Program-made: the position numbers and the translations under genes | Assembly: GCF_000732925.1 (NCBI RefSeq) | Contig: NZ_CP008953.1 | Location: 1,054,001 to 1,118,000 of the forward strand | DNA length: 64,000 bases | Reading direction: 5' to 3' | From: Amycolatopsis japonica | Lineage (GTDB): Bacteria > Actinomycetota > Actinomycetes > Mycobacteriales > Pseudonocardiaceae | The notes under the pieces: model-generated | Databases searched by the model: none | What the model saw: only the letters and a program-made list of their open reading frames with translations | What the model was told of the DNA's origin: nothing | Shown: one piece after another, positions 1 through 8,889 of the stretch | How the letters are laid out: each line of letters opens with the position of its first letter | How positions within the stretch are numbered: position 1 is the first letter of the stretch

Positions 1-1275
1 CTGCCGGTAGTTGAGCGGGTCGGTGTCGGCCATCAGGTGACCGCGCATGCGGAAGGCGTCGATCAGCTCGATGACGCGCGCGGTCTTGTCGACCGGGCCG
101 TCCGGGATGTCGGCGACCCAGCGGATCGGCTCGTACGGCAGGCGCAGGCTGGTGAAGACGTCGTCGTAGAAGCCGTCCTCGCCGAGCAGCAGCTCGTGGA
201 TGCGCTTGAGGAACTCGCCCGACTCCGCGCCCTGGATGATGCGGTGGTCATACGTCGAGGTCAGCGTCATGATCTTCGAGACGCCGAGGTCGACCAGCGC
301 CTTCTCGCTGGTGCCCTCGAAATGCGCCGGGTACTGCATGGCGCCGACGCCGATGATCGCGCCCTGGCCCGCCTGCAGACGCGGCACCGAGTGGTTGGTG
401 CCGATGCCGCCGGGGTTGGTCAGCGAGATCGTGGTGCCGGCGAAGTCGTCGGCGGTCAGCTTGCCGTTGCGAGCCTTCTTGACGATCTCCTCGTAGGCCT
501 GCCAGAACTGCATGAAGGTCATGTTCTCGGTGGCCTTGATGGAGGCCACGACGAGCGTGCGGGAGCCTTCCTTGCCCTTCATGTCGATCGCGAGACCGAA
601 GTTCACGTGCTCCGGTGTGATCGCGAACGGCTTCCCGTCGATCAGCTGGTAGTGCCGGTTCATGTTCGGGAAGTTCTTCAGCGCCCGGACCATCGCGTAG
701 CCGATGAGGTGCGTGAAGGAGATCTTGCCGCCGCGCGTGCGCTTGAGGTGGTTGTTGATGACGATGCGGTTGTCGGCCATCAGCTTCGCCGGGACGGCGC
801 GCACACTCGTGGCCGTCGGCACGGACAGCGAGGCGTCCATGTTCTTCGCGATCGCCGCCGCGGCGCCGCGGAGCTGCTTCGACTCCGCCTCGGCGTCCTT
901 CTCGGCCGGCTTGGCGGGGGCCTTCTCCGCCGCCTTGGGCGCGGCCGCGGGGGCCGCCGCCTTGGGTGCGGCGGCCTTCGCGGGGGCGCTCCTCGGCGCG
1001 GTCTGCTTCGCGGTGGACTCGGCGTTGCGGACTGTCTGCGCCGACGGCGTGGCGGCGGCCTGGCCGTTGGCGCCGGGACCCTCGTTGCCGGGGTCTCCGG
1101 AGTTCTGACGTGCGTCGTCGGCCTTCGTCTGCGCGTCCTGCGTTGGCTTGAAGTCCGCGAAGAAGTCGTGCCAGGCGGCATCGACTGAGCTGGGGTCGGC
1201 AAGGAACTGGTCGTACATTTCCTCGACGACCCACTCGTTGGGGCCGAATTGTGACGCAGGGCTGCTGCTGGACAC
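1..1275 (-). CDS. kgd: Multifunctional 2-oxoglutarate decarboxylase/dehydrogenase (Kgd), N-terminal part
   Basis: The gene runs off the left edge; 425 residues of its N-terminus are visible, against roughly 1200 for the family. Actinobacterial Kgd fuses an E2-like succinyltransferase domain to the thiamine-dependent E1 part and acts in the TCA cycle on 2-oxoglutarate. Seen here: an N-terminal segment ([15 protein letters not shown]) typical of E1o/Kgd, an Ala/Lys/Pro-rich linker at about residues 50-110, then the E2 catalytic core carrying [11 protein letters not shown] near residue 335 and the start of the E1 part (DTDPLNYRQ). There is no lipoyl domain, as expected for this family. I chose the GTG at 1275 because [14 protein letters not shown] follows directly; no other start fits the domain boundary. 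The ThDP-binding part lies outside the window. Confidence 0.93.
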   Translation of the reverse strand, partial: MSSSSPASQFGPNEWVVEEMYDQFLADPSSVDAAWHDFFADFKPTQDAQTKADDARQNSGDPGNEGPGANGQAAATPSAQTVRNAESTAKQTAPRSAPAKAAAPKAAAPAAAPKAAEKAPAKPAEKDAEAESKQLRGAAAAIAKNMDASLSVPTATSVRAVPAKLMADNRIVINNHLKRTRGGKISFTHLIGYAMVRALKNFPNMNRHYQLIDGKPFAITPEHVNFGLAIDMKGKEGSRTLVVASIKATENMTFMQFWQAYEEIVKKARNGKLTADDFAGTTISLTNPGGIGTNHSVPRLQAGQGAIIGVGAMQYPAHFEGTSEKALVDLGVSKIMTLTSTYDHRIIQGAESGEFLKRIHELLLGEDGFYDDVFTSLRLPYEPIRWVADIPDGPVDKTARVIELIDAFRMRGHLMADTDPLNYRQ

Positions 1276-1647
1276 GGCTTGGACTCGCCTCTATCCGTCT
1301 CGAGATCTTGAACACCGCTGATGCGCCTACCAGGCTAACCCCCTCGGTCGCAGCCGTGTGATGGAACTGGCCTGTGTGAGGCGTGGCGCACTAGGTGATG
1401 GGTCACTGTCTCGATCAAGAGACCGAAAATAGGCCACCCGCCGCCCTCGCCCGCCGCTGTCCGGGGGAGCAAGGGACCCTTGCTGCCACTTTCACTGTCC
1501 GTGCAGGTCAAGTCACTGTTTGGTCGGTAAAGGTTGGCTGGGTCGTCGTGCCCGGACAGCCTGGAGTTCACGTCGGGGCGCTTCGCTGGGTGGAGGATGC
1601 GGCCGGTGTCGTGCCGGCCGCCGATCCCCGCGAGGTGGTGGCGGCCC
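1276..1647. other. Intergenic region upstream of kgd
   Basis: This 372-bp stretch holds the leader of kgd and the upstream region of the small gene that follows. I see no convincing gene on either strand. It contains two short palindromes: GTCTC-n6-GAGAC at 1408-1423, and AGCAAGGG-A-CCCTTGCT at 1468-1484. The second resembles the GGGACCTTTGC hairpins found elsewhere in this window. No clear -35/-10 pair stands out. Confidence 0.4.
1468..1484. repeat. Short palindrome AGCAAGGG-A-CCCTTGCT
   Basis: Perfect 8-bp inverted repeat around a single central A. Its core (CAAGGGACC) is like the stems at 13933-13968 and 6772-6826, so it may be a short or decayed member of the same palindrome group. It lies between two divergently placed genes, so a terminator role is not obvious. 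Confidence 0.4.
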
Positions 1648-1914
1648 ATGTGGCTGGACGAGTGCCCGTCGTTCTGGGACGAGGGGCGTGTGCGCCCGCT
1701 GGTCACCGAGTCCGGCAAGGTCGTGCTGATGTGCGACTCGTGCTCGGCGGTCTGGCCGACGCTCGCCGACTTCAAGGAGATGGAGCACGTCGAGCCCGAC
1801 GAGCCGGACTGGACGGTCGCGGCAGGCGTGCACGTCCGGCCGGGGACCGTCCGGTGGGCTTCGGTCCAGGACCTGGAGGTCGCCGGGATGGGCGGCCTCA
1901 AGTGGCGGCCCTAG
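1648..1914 (+). CDS. Small hypothetical protein (88 aa)
   Basis: Function not recognised. The protein begins MWLDECPSFWDEG and carries a CDSC pair near residue 30 (LMCDSCSAVW) in a soluble, acidic context; two cysteines two residues apart could hold a metal, but only one such pair is seen. The reading frame is open further upstream to 1534, but that extension is Arg/Cys/Pro-rich and unlike a protein, so I start at the ATG at 1648, preceded by GAGGTGG. It ends tail to tail with the DUF4291 gene: the two stop codons share the palindrome CTAG at 1911-1914. Confidence 0.6.
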   Translation: MWLDECPSFWDEGRVRPLVTESGKVVLMCDSCSAVWPTLADFKEMEHVEPDEPDWTVAAGVHVRPGTVRWASVQDLEVAGMGGLKWRP

Positions 1915-2480
1915 CCGGGGTACGGACGCTCCGCGGGTAGCAGCGCTTCGGCGTCTTCGATGCGGTTCGCCGCGACCAGGGCGCCGACTTCGCGCATGAC
2001 CGGGGTGACGTCGGTGACCGCCGTGATCCATTTGTCGACATAGCGATCGACGGCCTCGCCGCTCAGTCCCATCTGGAGCGAACGGTGCCTCAGAGGACCG
2101 AGCCGGATGCTGCGTTCCGGATCCCACTGGATGCGGACCGGACTGGTCTTGACCTCGTTCTGCCACGTCTTCCGGTCGGGATGGACGTCCGCGTCGTAGT
2201 GGCTGAGCGCCGCGTGTTCGAGCGCCCAGGCGAAACCCTCGCGAGTGATGTCGAGGGCGAGTACGCGCTCTTGGCCGGGCTTCGCGGCCCAGCCGCAGCG
2301 GTACGCCATCCAGAGGAAGGACGGCTTGATCCAGGTCATGCGTTCGCGTTTGAACGGCGGCACGAAAGTGCCGGCCTTCAGCGCGGCATCGGCGATGGCC
2401 GGGGCGTACGCCTGATAGACGCGGATCGTGGTTTCGGTGTACAGGGCGCGGATCTGCCGCGCCGGGATCTCTTCGTTCAT
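1911..2480 (-). CDS. DUF4291 domain protein
   Basis: A 189-residue protein that matches the DUF4291 family along its whole length: it starts with an RQIRALYTETTIRVYQAY segment and has the family-like stretches PPFKRERMTWIKPSFLWMAYR (about 40-60) and VQWDPER-type sequence (about 115). The family has no firmly established biochemical role. The start could also be an ATG at 2537, adding 19 residues; I prefer 2480 because RQIRALY near the N-terminus is the usual family beginning. It converges with the small gene at 1648 and is divergent from the one at 2555. Confidence 0.8.
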   Translation of the reverse strand: MNEEIPARQIRALYTETTIRVYQAYAPAIADAALKAGTFVPPFKRERMTWIKPSFLWMAYRCGWAAKPGQERVLALDITREGFAWALEHAALSHYDADVHPDRKTWQNEVKTSPVRIQWDPERSIRLGPLRHRSLQMGLSGEAVDRYVDKWITAVTDVTPVMREVGALVAANRIEDAEALLPAERPYPG

Positions 2481-2554
2481 TTCCCGGTCAGCGTGACAGG
2501 TGCCGTGGGCGTGCGCGACCGAAATTCCCTTGCTCATCGGGTCATGCTGAACGC

Positions 2555-2866
2555 ATGGCATTGCTGCGCAAGGGATCGCGACGAATCGTGGTCGATGACA
2601 CCGCTTACCGGTGGATCGTCCGGCGTAAGCCCACTTATGCACAGGAAGGCGGATTCTTCCTTTCGTACGGAGTGGAACTCGAGGACGCGCGGGGTGCCGT
2701 GCTGGTGGTCCGGACCGAGCACGCGCATCCGTTGAATTACCTGGGCGTGCCATCGAAGGCGGTGCTGCCTTCGGACGTCGAACGCGCGATCCGGCAGGCG
2801 CTGGCGCGGGGGTGGGAGCCGGAGACGCCGGGGGCGCAGTTCCAGCTCGACCTCGCGGCTGGGTGA
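2555..2866 (+). CDS. Small conserved hypothetical protein (103 aa)
   Basis: A soluble basic/acidic mixed protein that begins MALLRKGSRRIVVDDTAYRW and ends GAQFQLDLAAG. The VDDTAYRWIVRRKPTYAQ segment followed by a hydrophobic beta-rich middle (GGFFLSYGVELED, GAVLVVRTEHAHPLNYL) and a C-terminal helix (LPSDVERAIRQALARGW) is the pattern of small actinomycete proteins of unknown function that I recognise only in general form. No catalytic motif is visible. It is divergent from DUF4291 (74 bp apart) and convergent with the large ABC exporter; the interval to the latter is filled by 21-bp repeats. Confidence 0.65.
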   Translation: MALLRKGSRRIVVDDTAYRWIVRRKPTYAQEGGFFLSYGVELEDARGAVLVVRTEHAHPLNYLGVPSKAVLPSDVERAIRQALARGWEPETPGAQFQLDLAAG

Positions 2867-2896
2867 GGGGGGTTACGGCGTCGTGAGCGGCGTTCG

Positions 2897-2980
2897 ACGT
2901 GCTTGAAGGCGCGACTCGCGTGCTTGAAGGCGCGACACGCGTGATTGGACGGACGACACGCGCGACTGGACGGACGACAC
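2897..2980. repeat. Four tandem 21-bp units between convergent genes
   Basis: Four head-to-tail units of exactly 21 bp: 2897-2917, 2918-2938, 2939-2959 and 2960-2980. The first two share the core GCTTGAAGGCGCGAC, the last two share GGACGGACGACAC; all four keep the flanking GCGTG/GCGCG and GAC positions. The same unit recurs, partly inverted, at 22144-22254. There are no spacers between units, so this is not a CRISPR array. The position between two convergent stop codons suggests a transcript-end or chromosome-structure role (inference). Confidence 0.8.
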
Positions 2981-2993
2981 GACCACGGCACGG

Positions 2994-5900
2994 TCAGCCG
3001 AGGGACCAAAGGCGGGCGTAATGGCCGCCCGCGGCGACGAGTTCCGCGTGCGTGCCCTGTTCGATGATCCGGCCGTGGTCCAGCACCACGATCCGGTCCG
3101 CCTTGGCGGCGGTGGCGAGACGGTGCGCGACCACGAACGTCGTGCGGCGGCGCGCGAGTTGTTCGGTCGCGCGCAGGACGGCGGCTTCGGTGGACGGGTC
3201 GAGTGCCGCGGTCGCCTCGTCGAGCAGGAGGACGTCCGGGTCCACGAGTTCGGCGCGGGCGAGGGCGACGAGTTGCCGTTGCCCGGCCGAAAGGGACCGT
3301 CCGCGTTCACCGACGGGCTGGTGGAAACCGGCCGGGAGCGCGGCGACACCGTCGAGCGCGCCGACGGACCGGACCGCTTCCTCGACCTCCGCGTCCGTCG
3401 CGGAAGGCCTGCCGTAGCGCACATTGTCCGCGACGGTTCCCGAGAACAGATGCGCTTCCTGCGGTACCACGCCCATTCGCGTGCGCAGGGCGGCGAGGTC
3501 GTACTCGCGGATGTCGGTCCCGTCGATTCGCACCACGCCGCCTGTCGCGTCGTAGAAGCGCGCGACGAGCTTCACCGCCGTCGACTTCCCGGCGCCCGTC
3601 GCGCCGACCAGTGCGACGGTCTCGCCGGGCGCGACTTCGAGTGAGAGCTGTGAAAGGGCAGGTTCGTCCGTTGCGGTGTAAGCGAAATCGACGTCCTTGA
3701 AGGAGACCTCGCCGCGCAGGCGCTCCGGCATGGCGACCGGGTTTTCCGCCTGCGGAACGGAAGTCGGTGTGCGCAGGAGATCGCCGATCCGCGTCAGGCC
3801 GACCCGCGCCTGCTGGTAGCCGTCGAACACCGAGGACAGTTGCTGGATCGGTGAGAAGAACTGCCCCAGGTACAACAGGAACGCCACCAGCACACCGGCC
3901 GACAACGTACCCGCCGCCACCCGGTTCGCGCCGACGATCAGCACGACGACCTCGGCCAGTCCGGAAAGCATTGCCGCGAAAGGGAAGTACGTCGCGACGA
4001 GACGCTGGGCGCGAAGTCGCGAACGCCGGTATTCGTCGCTTCGGGACGCGAACTTCTCAGCCGTGCGCTCCTCGCGCGTGTACGCCTGCGCGACCCGCAG
4101 CCCGTTCACGTTCTCCTGCATGTCCGCGTTGACGACACTGACCCGTTCCCGGGCTTCGGTGTACGCCTTGGACGACGCTCGTCGGAAGATCACGGTCGCC
4201 ACGACGAGGATCGGCAGCACCGCGAGCGCGTACGCGGCCAAGCCGATGTCGGTGATCATCAACGCCGCCGCGATCCCGACCAGCGTCAGCGCGCTCACCA
4301 CCGCCTGCGCGACACCGGTCTGCAGGAAGGTCGAGAGCGCGTCGACGTCGGTGGTCATCCGGGTCATGATCTTCCCGGACAGCTCGCGTTCGTAGAAGTC
4401 GAGCCCGAGCCGTTGCAGATGGGCGTAACTGCGCACGCGCAGCGAATACAGCACCGTCTCGCCGACCCGCGCCGTCATCTTCGTCTGGAGGTACACCACC
4501 AGCCAGTCGGTGAGGATCACCAGCGCGCCGATCCCGGCGGCCAGCCAGATCACCGCCTCCGCGCCGGCGCGCACCCCGTTGTCGATGCCGTGCTGATACA
4601 GCGCGGGCATCGCGATGGTGGCCAGCGCGTCCGCCGCGACCAGCCCGATCACCAGGGCGAGCGGGCCGCGCACCGGTTTCAGCAGGCGGCCGAGGCGGAA
4701 CTTCGGTTCGGGCGCGGTGACATCCGTGCCCGGCAACCGCGGGACATCCGTGGCGGGCGGCAGTTTCCGGACACCCTCGATGAGTTCCTGGCTCGGCGGC
4801 AGGTCGACGTCCCATTCGCCGCCCGAGCCCTTCCGCTCGCCGGCCAGCTCGTCGGCCTTGTCCTGCTCCGGCCACAGCGCGGGGGTGATCCCGGCGGGAC
4901 CGCAGTCGAGACCCTCGCAGCGATGCGGCTCCTCGACGTCGTCACCCGGACCCGCGACGAGTTCGCGGAACAGCGGGCAGCGGGCTAGCAGTTCCTCCTC
5001 GGTGCCGACGTCGACGACGCGGCCCTTGTCGAGCACGGCGATCCGGTCGGCGAGGGCGAGGGTGGAGCGGCGGTGCGCGATCAGCAGGGTCGTCCGGCTC
5101 GCGGTGACCGAACGCAGCGTGTCGTGGATCGCCGCCTCGGTGACCGTGTCGATGGCGGAGGTCGCGTCGTCGAGGACCAGCACGCGCGGATCGGTCATCA
5201 GCGCCCTGGCGAGGCCGAGCCGTTGCCGCTGACCGCCGGACAACGTGAGCCCGCGCTCGCCGACGAGCGTGTCGTAGCCGTCGGGGAGACGCTGGATGAA
5301 CTCGTCCGCTTCCGCGGCCCGCGCGGCCGCGCGGATCTCTTCGTCGCTCGCGTCCGGCCTGCCGTAGGCGATGTTGTCGCGTACCGACGACGAGAAGAGG
5401 AACGCCTCTTCGAAGACCACGCCGATCGCACCGCGCAGATCGTGCTGCCGGACGTCGCGGACGTCGAGGTCGCCGACCTGGACCGAGCCGCTGTGCACGT
5501 CGTAGAACCGGGGCAGCAGCAAGGAGATCGTCGATTTGCCCGAACCGGCCGTGCCGACCAGCGCGAGTGTTTCGCCCGGCCGCGCCTCCAGGGTGAGACC
5601 GTCGAGCACGGGATCCGACCGCGTGTAGCCGAAGGAGACGTCCTCCAGCCGGACACCGAGCGGGCCGTCGGGCAGCGGCCGCGCGTCCGGGCTGTCGACG
5701 ACGTCGGGCTGCGCGTCGATGAGTTCGTTGACCCGTTCCGCGCCCGCCCTGGTCAGCTGGGCCTGCACGACCAGGCTGGAGATCATCCGCGCCGGGCCGA
5801 TCAGGATGGACAGATAGGTCGCGAACGCCAGGAAGGTGCCGAGGCTGACCTCGCCCTTCAACGCCAGGACGCCGCCGACCGCCAGCACCGCGACCTGTCC

Positions 5901-6716
5901 CGCGGCGGGAAGGGCCGCCGTCGTGGCCGTGGGCAACGAGGACAGCCGGGCCGCGCGCATACGTTCCGCGAAGAGCTTCTTCGCCGTCTTCTCCAGCTTC
6001 GCGACTTCGCGCGCTTCCTGGCCGAAACCCTTCACGACGCGTACGCCGGTGACGGTCTCCTCGACCTGCTGCGCGACGTCGGCCGCGCGCTGCTGGGCCG
6101 CCCAGGTCGCGGGGAAGAGCCGTTTCCGGCTCACCGCCATGATGATCGCGATCGCCGGGGCGACCACCATCGCGATCAAGGTCAGTGTCGGCGACATCCA
6201 CAGCATCGCGCCGAGTGACAGCAACGCGAAGATCACCGAACCCGCCGAAAGCGGCACCTGCATCAGGACCGAAGTGACCAGCTGCAGATCCGAGATCGCG
6301 CGCGAGGCGACCTGCCCGGTGCGCAACGCGTCCTGCTTGCCGCCGTCGAGCCGCGAGACCGCGCCGAACACCTGGCGGCGCAGGTCGTGCTGGACGTCGA
6401 GGGCCAGCCGCCCGCCGACGTACCGGCGGGCGAACGCGTTGCCGAAGGTCAGCACCTGCAGCACCGCCATCACGGTGGCGAGCAGGCCGAGGCGGGAGGT
6501 GTCGCCCGCGACGGCGTCGTCCAGCGCCTCGCGGATCAGCAGCGGACCGGCGGCCTGGAGCCCGACGCCGATGATCGCCGCACCCAGCGAGAGCACGACG
6601 AGCCACGGATGTTTCCAGCACGAAGCGGCCAGACGGCGGATCCAGCCTCCGGCGGGTGCGGGGGTGGTCTCACGAGCCGGACTGGCTTGACGCGGACGAG
6701 GTGGAGCAGTAGTCAC
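2994..6716 (-). CDS. Fused two-module ABC exporter (Rv0194-like multidrug type)
   Basis: A 1240-residue membrane exporter with the order TMD-NBD-TMD-NBD in one chain, the layout of mycobacterial Rv0194. First half: membrane segments at about 30-330, Walker A GTAGSGKST near 390, LSGGQRQRLGLARAL near 495, Walker B VLVLDDATSAID near 512, H-loop AHRRST. Second half: membrane segments at about 680-960, Walker A GATGAGKST near 1038, LSAGQRQ near 1145, Walker B VLLLDEATAALD near 1160, AHRLAT. The residue after Walker B is Asp in module 1 but Glu in module 2, so one nucleotide site should be catalytically degenerate, as in heterodimeric exporters. Substrate cannot be read from sequence. The GTG start at 6716 has only a weak ribosome site. 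Confidence 0.92.
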   Translation of the reverse strand: MTTAPPRPRQASPARETTPAPAGGWIRRLAASCWKHPWLVVLSLGAAIIGVGLQAAGPLLIREALDDAVAGDTSRLGLLATVMAVLQVLTFGNAFARRYVGGRLALDVQHDLRRQVFGAVSRLDGGKQDALRTGQVASRAISDLQLVTSVLMQVPLSAGSVIFALLSLGAMLWMSPTLTLIAMVVAPAIAIIMAVSRKRLFPATWAAQQRAADVAQQVEETVTGVRVVKGFGQEAREVAKLEKTAKKLFAERMRAARLSSLPTATTAALPAAGQVAVLAVGGVLALKGEVSLGTFLAFATYLSILIGPARMISSLVVQAQLTRAGAERVNELIDAQPDVVDSPDARPLPDGPLGVRLEDVSFGYTRSDPVLDGLTLEARPGETLALVGTAGSGKSTISLLLPRFYDVHSGSVQVGDLDVRDVRQHDLRGAIGVVFEEAFLFSSSVRDNIAYGRPDASDEEIRAAARAAEADEFIQRLPDGYDTLVGERGLTLSGGQRQRLGLARALMTDPRVLVLDDATSAIDTVTEAAIHDTLRSVTASRTTLLIAHRRSTLALADRIAVLDKGRVVDVGTEEELLARCPLFRELVAGPGDDVEEPHRCEGLDCGPAGITPALWPEQDKADELAGERKGSGGEWDVDLPPSQELIEGVRKLPPATDVPRLPGTDVTAPEPKFRLGRLLKPVRGPLALVIGLVAADALATIAMPALYQHGIDNGVRAGAEAVIWLAAGIGALVILTDWLVVYLQTKMTARVGETVLYSLRVRSYAHLQRLGLDFYERELSGKIMTRMTTDVDALSTFLQTGVAQAVVSALTLVGIAAALMITDIGLAAYALAVLPILVVATVIFRRASSKAYTEARERVSVVNADMQENVNGLRVAQAYTREERTAEKFASRSDEYRRSRLRAQRLVATYFPFAAMLSGLAEVVVLIVGANRVAAGTLSAGVLVAFLLYLGQFFSPIQQLSSVFDGYQQARVGLTRIGDLLRTPTSVPQAENPVAMPERLRGEVSFKDVDFAYTATDEPALSQLSLEVAPGETVALVGATGAGKSTAVKLVARFYDATGGVVRIDGTDIREYDLAALRTRMGVVPQEAHLFSGTVADNVRYGRPSATDAEVEEAVRSVGALDGVAALPAGFHQPVGERGRSLSAGQRQLVALARAELVDPDVLLLDEATAALDPSTEAAVLRATEQLARRRTTFVVAHRLATAAKADRIVVLDHGRIIEQGTHAELVAAGGHYARLWSLG

Positions 6717-6771
6717 CCCGCAAGCCTAGGCGTCCGCACCGACAGTCCCGGCCGGTTCGCGCAGGGCCGAA

Positions 6772-6826
6772 CGCCATGAAAGGTCCTTTCCTTGCGAAAT
6801 TTGCAAGGAAAGGACCTTTCATGGCG
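6772..6826. terminator. 24-bp perfect hairpin, GGTCCTTTCCTTGC family
   Basis: Arms 6772-6795 and 6803-6826 are perfectly complementary with a 7-nt AT-rich centre (GAAATTT). It lies 15 bp past the stop of the ABC-2 permease gene (minus strand), so it is placed as its terminator, and upstream of the large exporter. Its core GGTCCTTTCCTTGCGAA recurs at 42706-42748. Confidence 0.75.
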
Positions 6827-6841
6827 CTTGTGGACTGTGAC

Positions 6842-7726
6842 TTACGTGATGTCCTTCTTCTGGTTCACGGCCCAGCCGGCGAGGAAGAAGATCATCGTCC
6901 AGCCGAAGAAGATGAGCGCCGAGGCCCACCACGAGAACGCGCCCGGGGCACCGGCCGCGTACTGCAGCGCCCACGCCGTCTCGTCCTGCAGGCCGGGCAC
7001 CTTCACGCCGGCGGCGCCGAACGCCTCCGCGCCGATGGCGCCCACGATGCCGTTGACCGTGCCGTTCGGCAGGACGCCGCCCAGCCAGGTGATGTCCGCG
7101 GCACCGAACATGACGAACACCAGCACGTTCTCGACCACCAGCATCCAGATGGTCAGCGTGATGATGCTGCCGACCACGCTGCGCCAGACCGCGCCGACCC
7201 CGATACCGAACAGGGTCGCCAGGATCGTCGCGAGGACACCCGCGCCCAGCACGCCCAGCCACTGGCCCGCCGTCGGCAGGCGCTGGCTGTCGACCGTGAT
7301 CACGGTGCCGAGGCTCGCCGCGCCCACGATGATCACGCCGTAGATCGCGCCCCAGGCGATGTAGGTGATCATCTTCGCGCTCAACGCCGAAACCCGGTTC
7401 GGGGCGGTGAGGAACGTCGTCGTGATCGTCTTCTTCGTGTACTCGCCGGCGAGGGCGAAGACGCCGAAGATGATCGGGATCATCGTGCCGATGTTGATGC
7501 CGTGCCCGAGCGCGAGCAGACCGACCGGCAGCTCACCGGTCGAGATGCCGAGCGCCTCGGTCAGCTCACGGGTGTCCGAGCGGCCGAGGAAGTCGCTGAA
7601 GTCGTTGGTGACCATGCCCCAGAACAGGGCGAACGCGAAAGCGAAGACCACCGCGGGGATCATCAGCGCCCACCACGCCTTGAGCGTGAGCGTCTTGCGG
7701 AACTCCGCCTTGATCAGGTTGCCCAT
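6842..7726 (-). CDS. ABC-2 type transporter permease
   Basis: A 294-residue integral membrane protein with about six hydrophobic segments: 18-38, around 80-100, 125-150, 160-185, 190-215 and near the C-terminus (ALIFFGWTMIFFLAGWAV). The N-terminus (IKAEFRKTLTLKAWWALMIPAVVFAF) and the EYTKKTITTTFLTAPNR stretch are typical of permeases of the ABC-2/NatB kind, which work with a separate ATPase. Its ATG overlaps the TGA of the ATPase gene (ATGA, 7723-7726), so the two are translationally coupled and should form one exporter. Substrate unknown; family members export peptides, antibiotics or ions. Confidence 0.88.
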   Translation of the reverse strand: MGNLIKAEFRKTLTLKAWWALMIPAVVFAFAFALFWGMVTNDFSDFLGRSDTRELTEALGISTGELPVGLLALGHGINIGTMIPIIFGVFALAGEYTKKTITTTFLTAPNRVSALSAKMITYIAWGAIYGVIIVGAASLGTVITVDSQRLPTAGQWLGVLGAGVLATILATLFGIGVGAVWRSVVGSIITLTIWMLVVENVLVFVMFGAADITWLGGVLPNGTVNGIVGAIGAEAFGAAGVKVPGLQDETAWALQYAAGAPGAFSWWASALIFFGWTMIFFLAGWAVNQKKDIT

Positions 7727-8889
7727 CAGCCCTGGCCTCCCCAGCCCTCGTTCTGGCCCTGCTGCTGCGCCTGCTGCTGAGGCGGCGCCTGCTGGTACTG
7801 CGGTTGCTGCGGCGGCTGACCCTGCTGTTGGAACTGCTGCGGCGGCGCGAAACCGGGCGGCGGCGTGTTCTGCGGCGCGTAGCCGGGCGGCGGCCCCTGA
7901 TAACCGGGCGGCGGGCCCTGATAGCCCGGAGGCGGACCCTGGTAGCCCGGCGGCGGGCCCTGCTGGAAACCGGGCTGCGGCGCCGCGTACTGGCCCTGCG
8001 TCAGCTGGAAGAACATGCGCTCAAGATCCGCCGTCTCCTCCTGCATGCCGTAGACCGCGATGCTCGCCTTCGCGGAGACGTCACCGATCTGCTGCACCGT
8101 CGCGCCGGAGACCGCGACCCGGCCGTCGGGCATCGGCGCGACCTGCGTGATCCCCGCCTCCTGCAACGCGGAGACGAGACCGCTCGCGTCGGCGGACTGC
8201 ACCAGCACCCGGGACTGGTTGCTCTTGCGCAACTGGTCCAGCGAGCCGTTGTAGCGCGTCATGCCCTGGCTGATGATCACGACCTGGTCGATCGTCTGCT
8301 CCACCTCGTTCAGAAGGTGGCTCGAGACCAGCACCGTGCGCCCCTCACGCGCGTACGCGCGCAGGAAGTTCCGAAGCCACAGGATGCCTTCGGGGTCGAG
8401 CCCGTTCGTCGGCTCGTCCAGCACCAGCACCTGCGGATTCCCCAGCAACGCCGTCGCCAGCGCCAGCCGCTGCCGCATACCGAGCGAGAACCCGCCCGCC
8501 TTGCGGTCCGCCGCCGACGAAAGACCCACCAGCCCCAGGACCTCGTCCACCCGCTGATCCGGCATCCCGATCGCCGCCGAGTACACGCGCAGGTGATTCC
8601 GCGCCGTGCGACCCGGGTGGAAACCCTCGTTCTCCAGCACCGAACCGACGACCCGTGCCGGATTCCCCAGCTGGTCGTGCGGGCGCCCGTTGATGGTCGC
8701 CGTGCCGTTCGTGGGCGTCACCAGCCCGAGCAGCATCCTCAGCGTCGTCGTCTTCCCGGCCCCGTTGGGCCCCAGGAAGCCGGTCACCGAACCGGGCTCC
8801 ACCGTGAAGCTCAGATTCTGGACCGCGTTGACCGCACCGAACTGCTTGCTCAGGTTCTGCACCGCGATGCGGCCACTGCCGTCGTGCAT
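7726..8889 (-). CDS. ABC transporter ATPase with Pro/Gln-rich C-terminal tail
   Basis: A 387-residue ATPase of the ABC-2 exporter type. Walker A GPNGAGKTTTLRM is near residue 42, the signature FSLGMRQRLALA near 133, Walker B VLVLDEPTNGLD near 153 and the SSHLLNEVE switch near 185. After about residue 300 the ordinary domain ends and an unusual tail of about 85 residues follows: four GPPPGY repeats, then TPPPGF and stretches of Gln and Pro ending NEGWGGQG. Such tails are known from some actinobacterial membrane-associated proteins, but I know no defined role here. The ATG at 8889 is preceded by AAAGGGGACGGT; an in-frame extension upstream lacks a better ribosome site. Confidence 0.9.
   Translation of the reverse strand: MHDGSGRIAVQNLSKQFGAVNAVQNLSFTVEPGSVTGFLGPNGAGKTTTLRMLLGLVTPTNGTATINGRPHDQLGNPARVVGSVLENEGFHPGRTARNHLRVYSAAIGMPDQRVDEVLGLVGLSSAADRKAGGFSLGMRQRLALATALLGNPQVLVLDEPTNGLDPEGILWLRNFLRAYAREGRTVLVSSHLLNEVEQTIDQVVIISQGMTRYNGSLDQLRKSNQSRVLVQSADASGLVSALQEAGITQVAPMPDGRVAVSGATVQQIGDVSAKASIAVYGMQEETADLERMFFQLTQGQYAAPQPGFQQGPPPGYQGPPPGYQGPPPGYQGPPPGYAPQNTPPPGFAPPQQFQQQGQPPQQPQYQQAPPQQQAQQQGQNEGWGGQG

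Noticed and set aside
2897..2980. 21-bp tandem units as a CRISPR array
   Set aside because: Units follow each other without spacers and no cas gene is present.
4942..6621. Alternate-frame open frame within the ABC exporter
   Set aside because: Shares the strand of the exporter gene in another frame, very Arg/Gly-rich, no start site.
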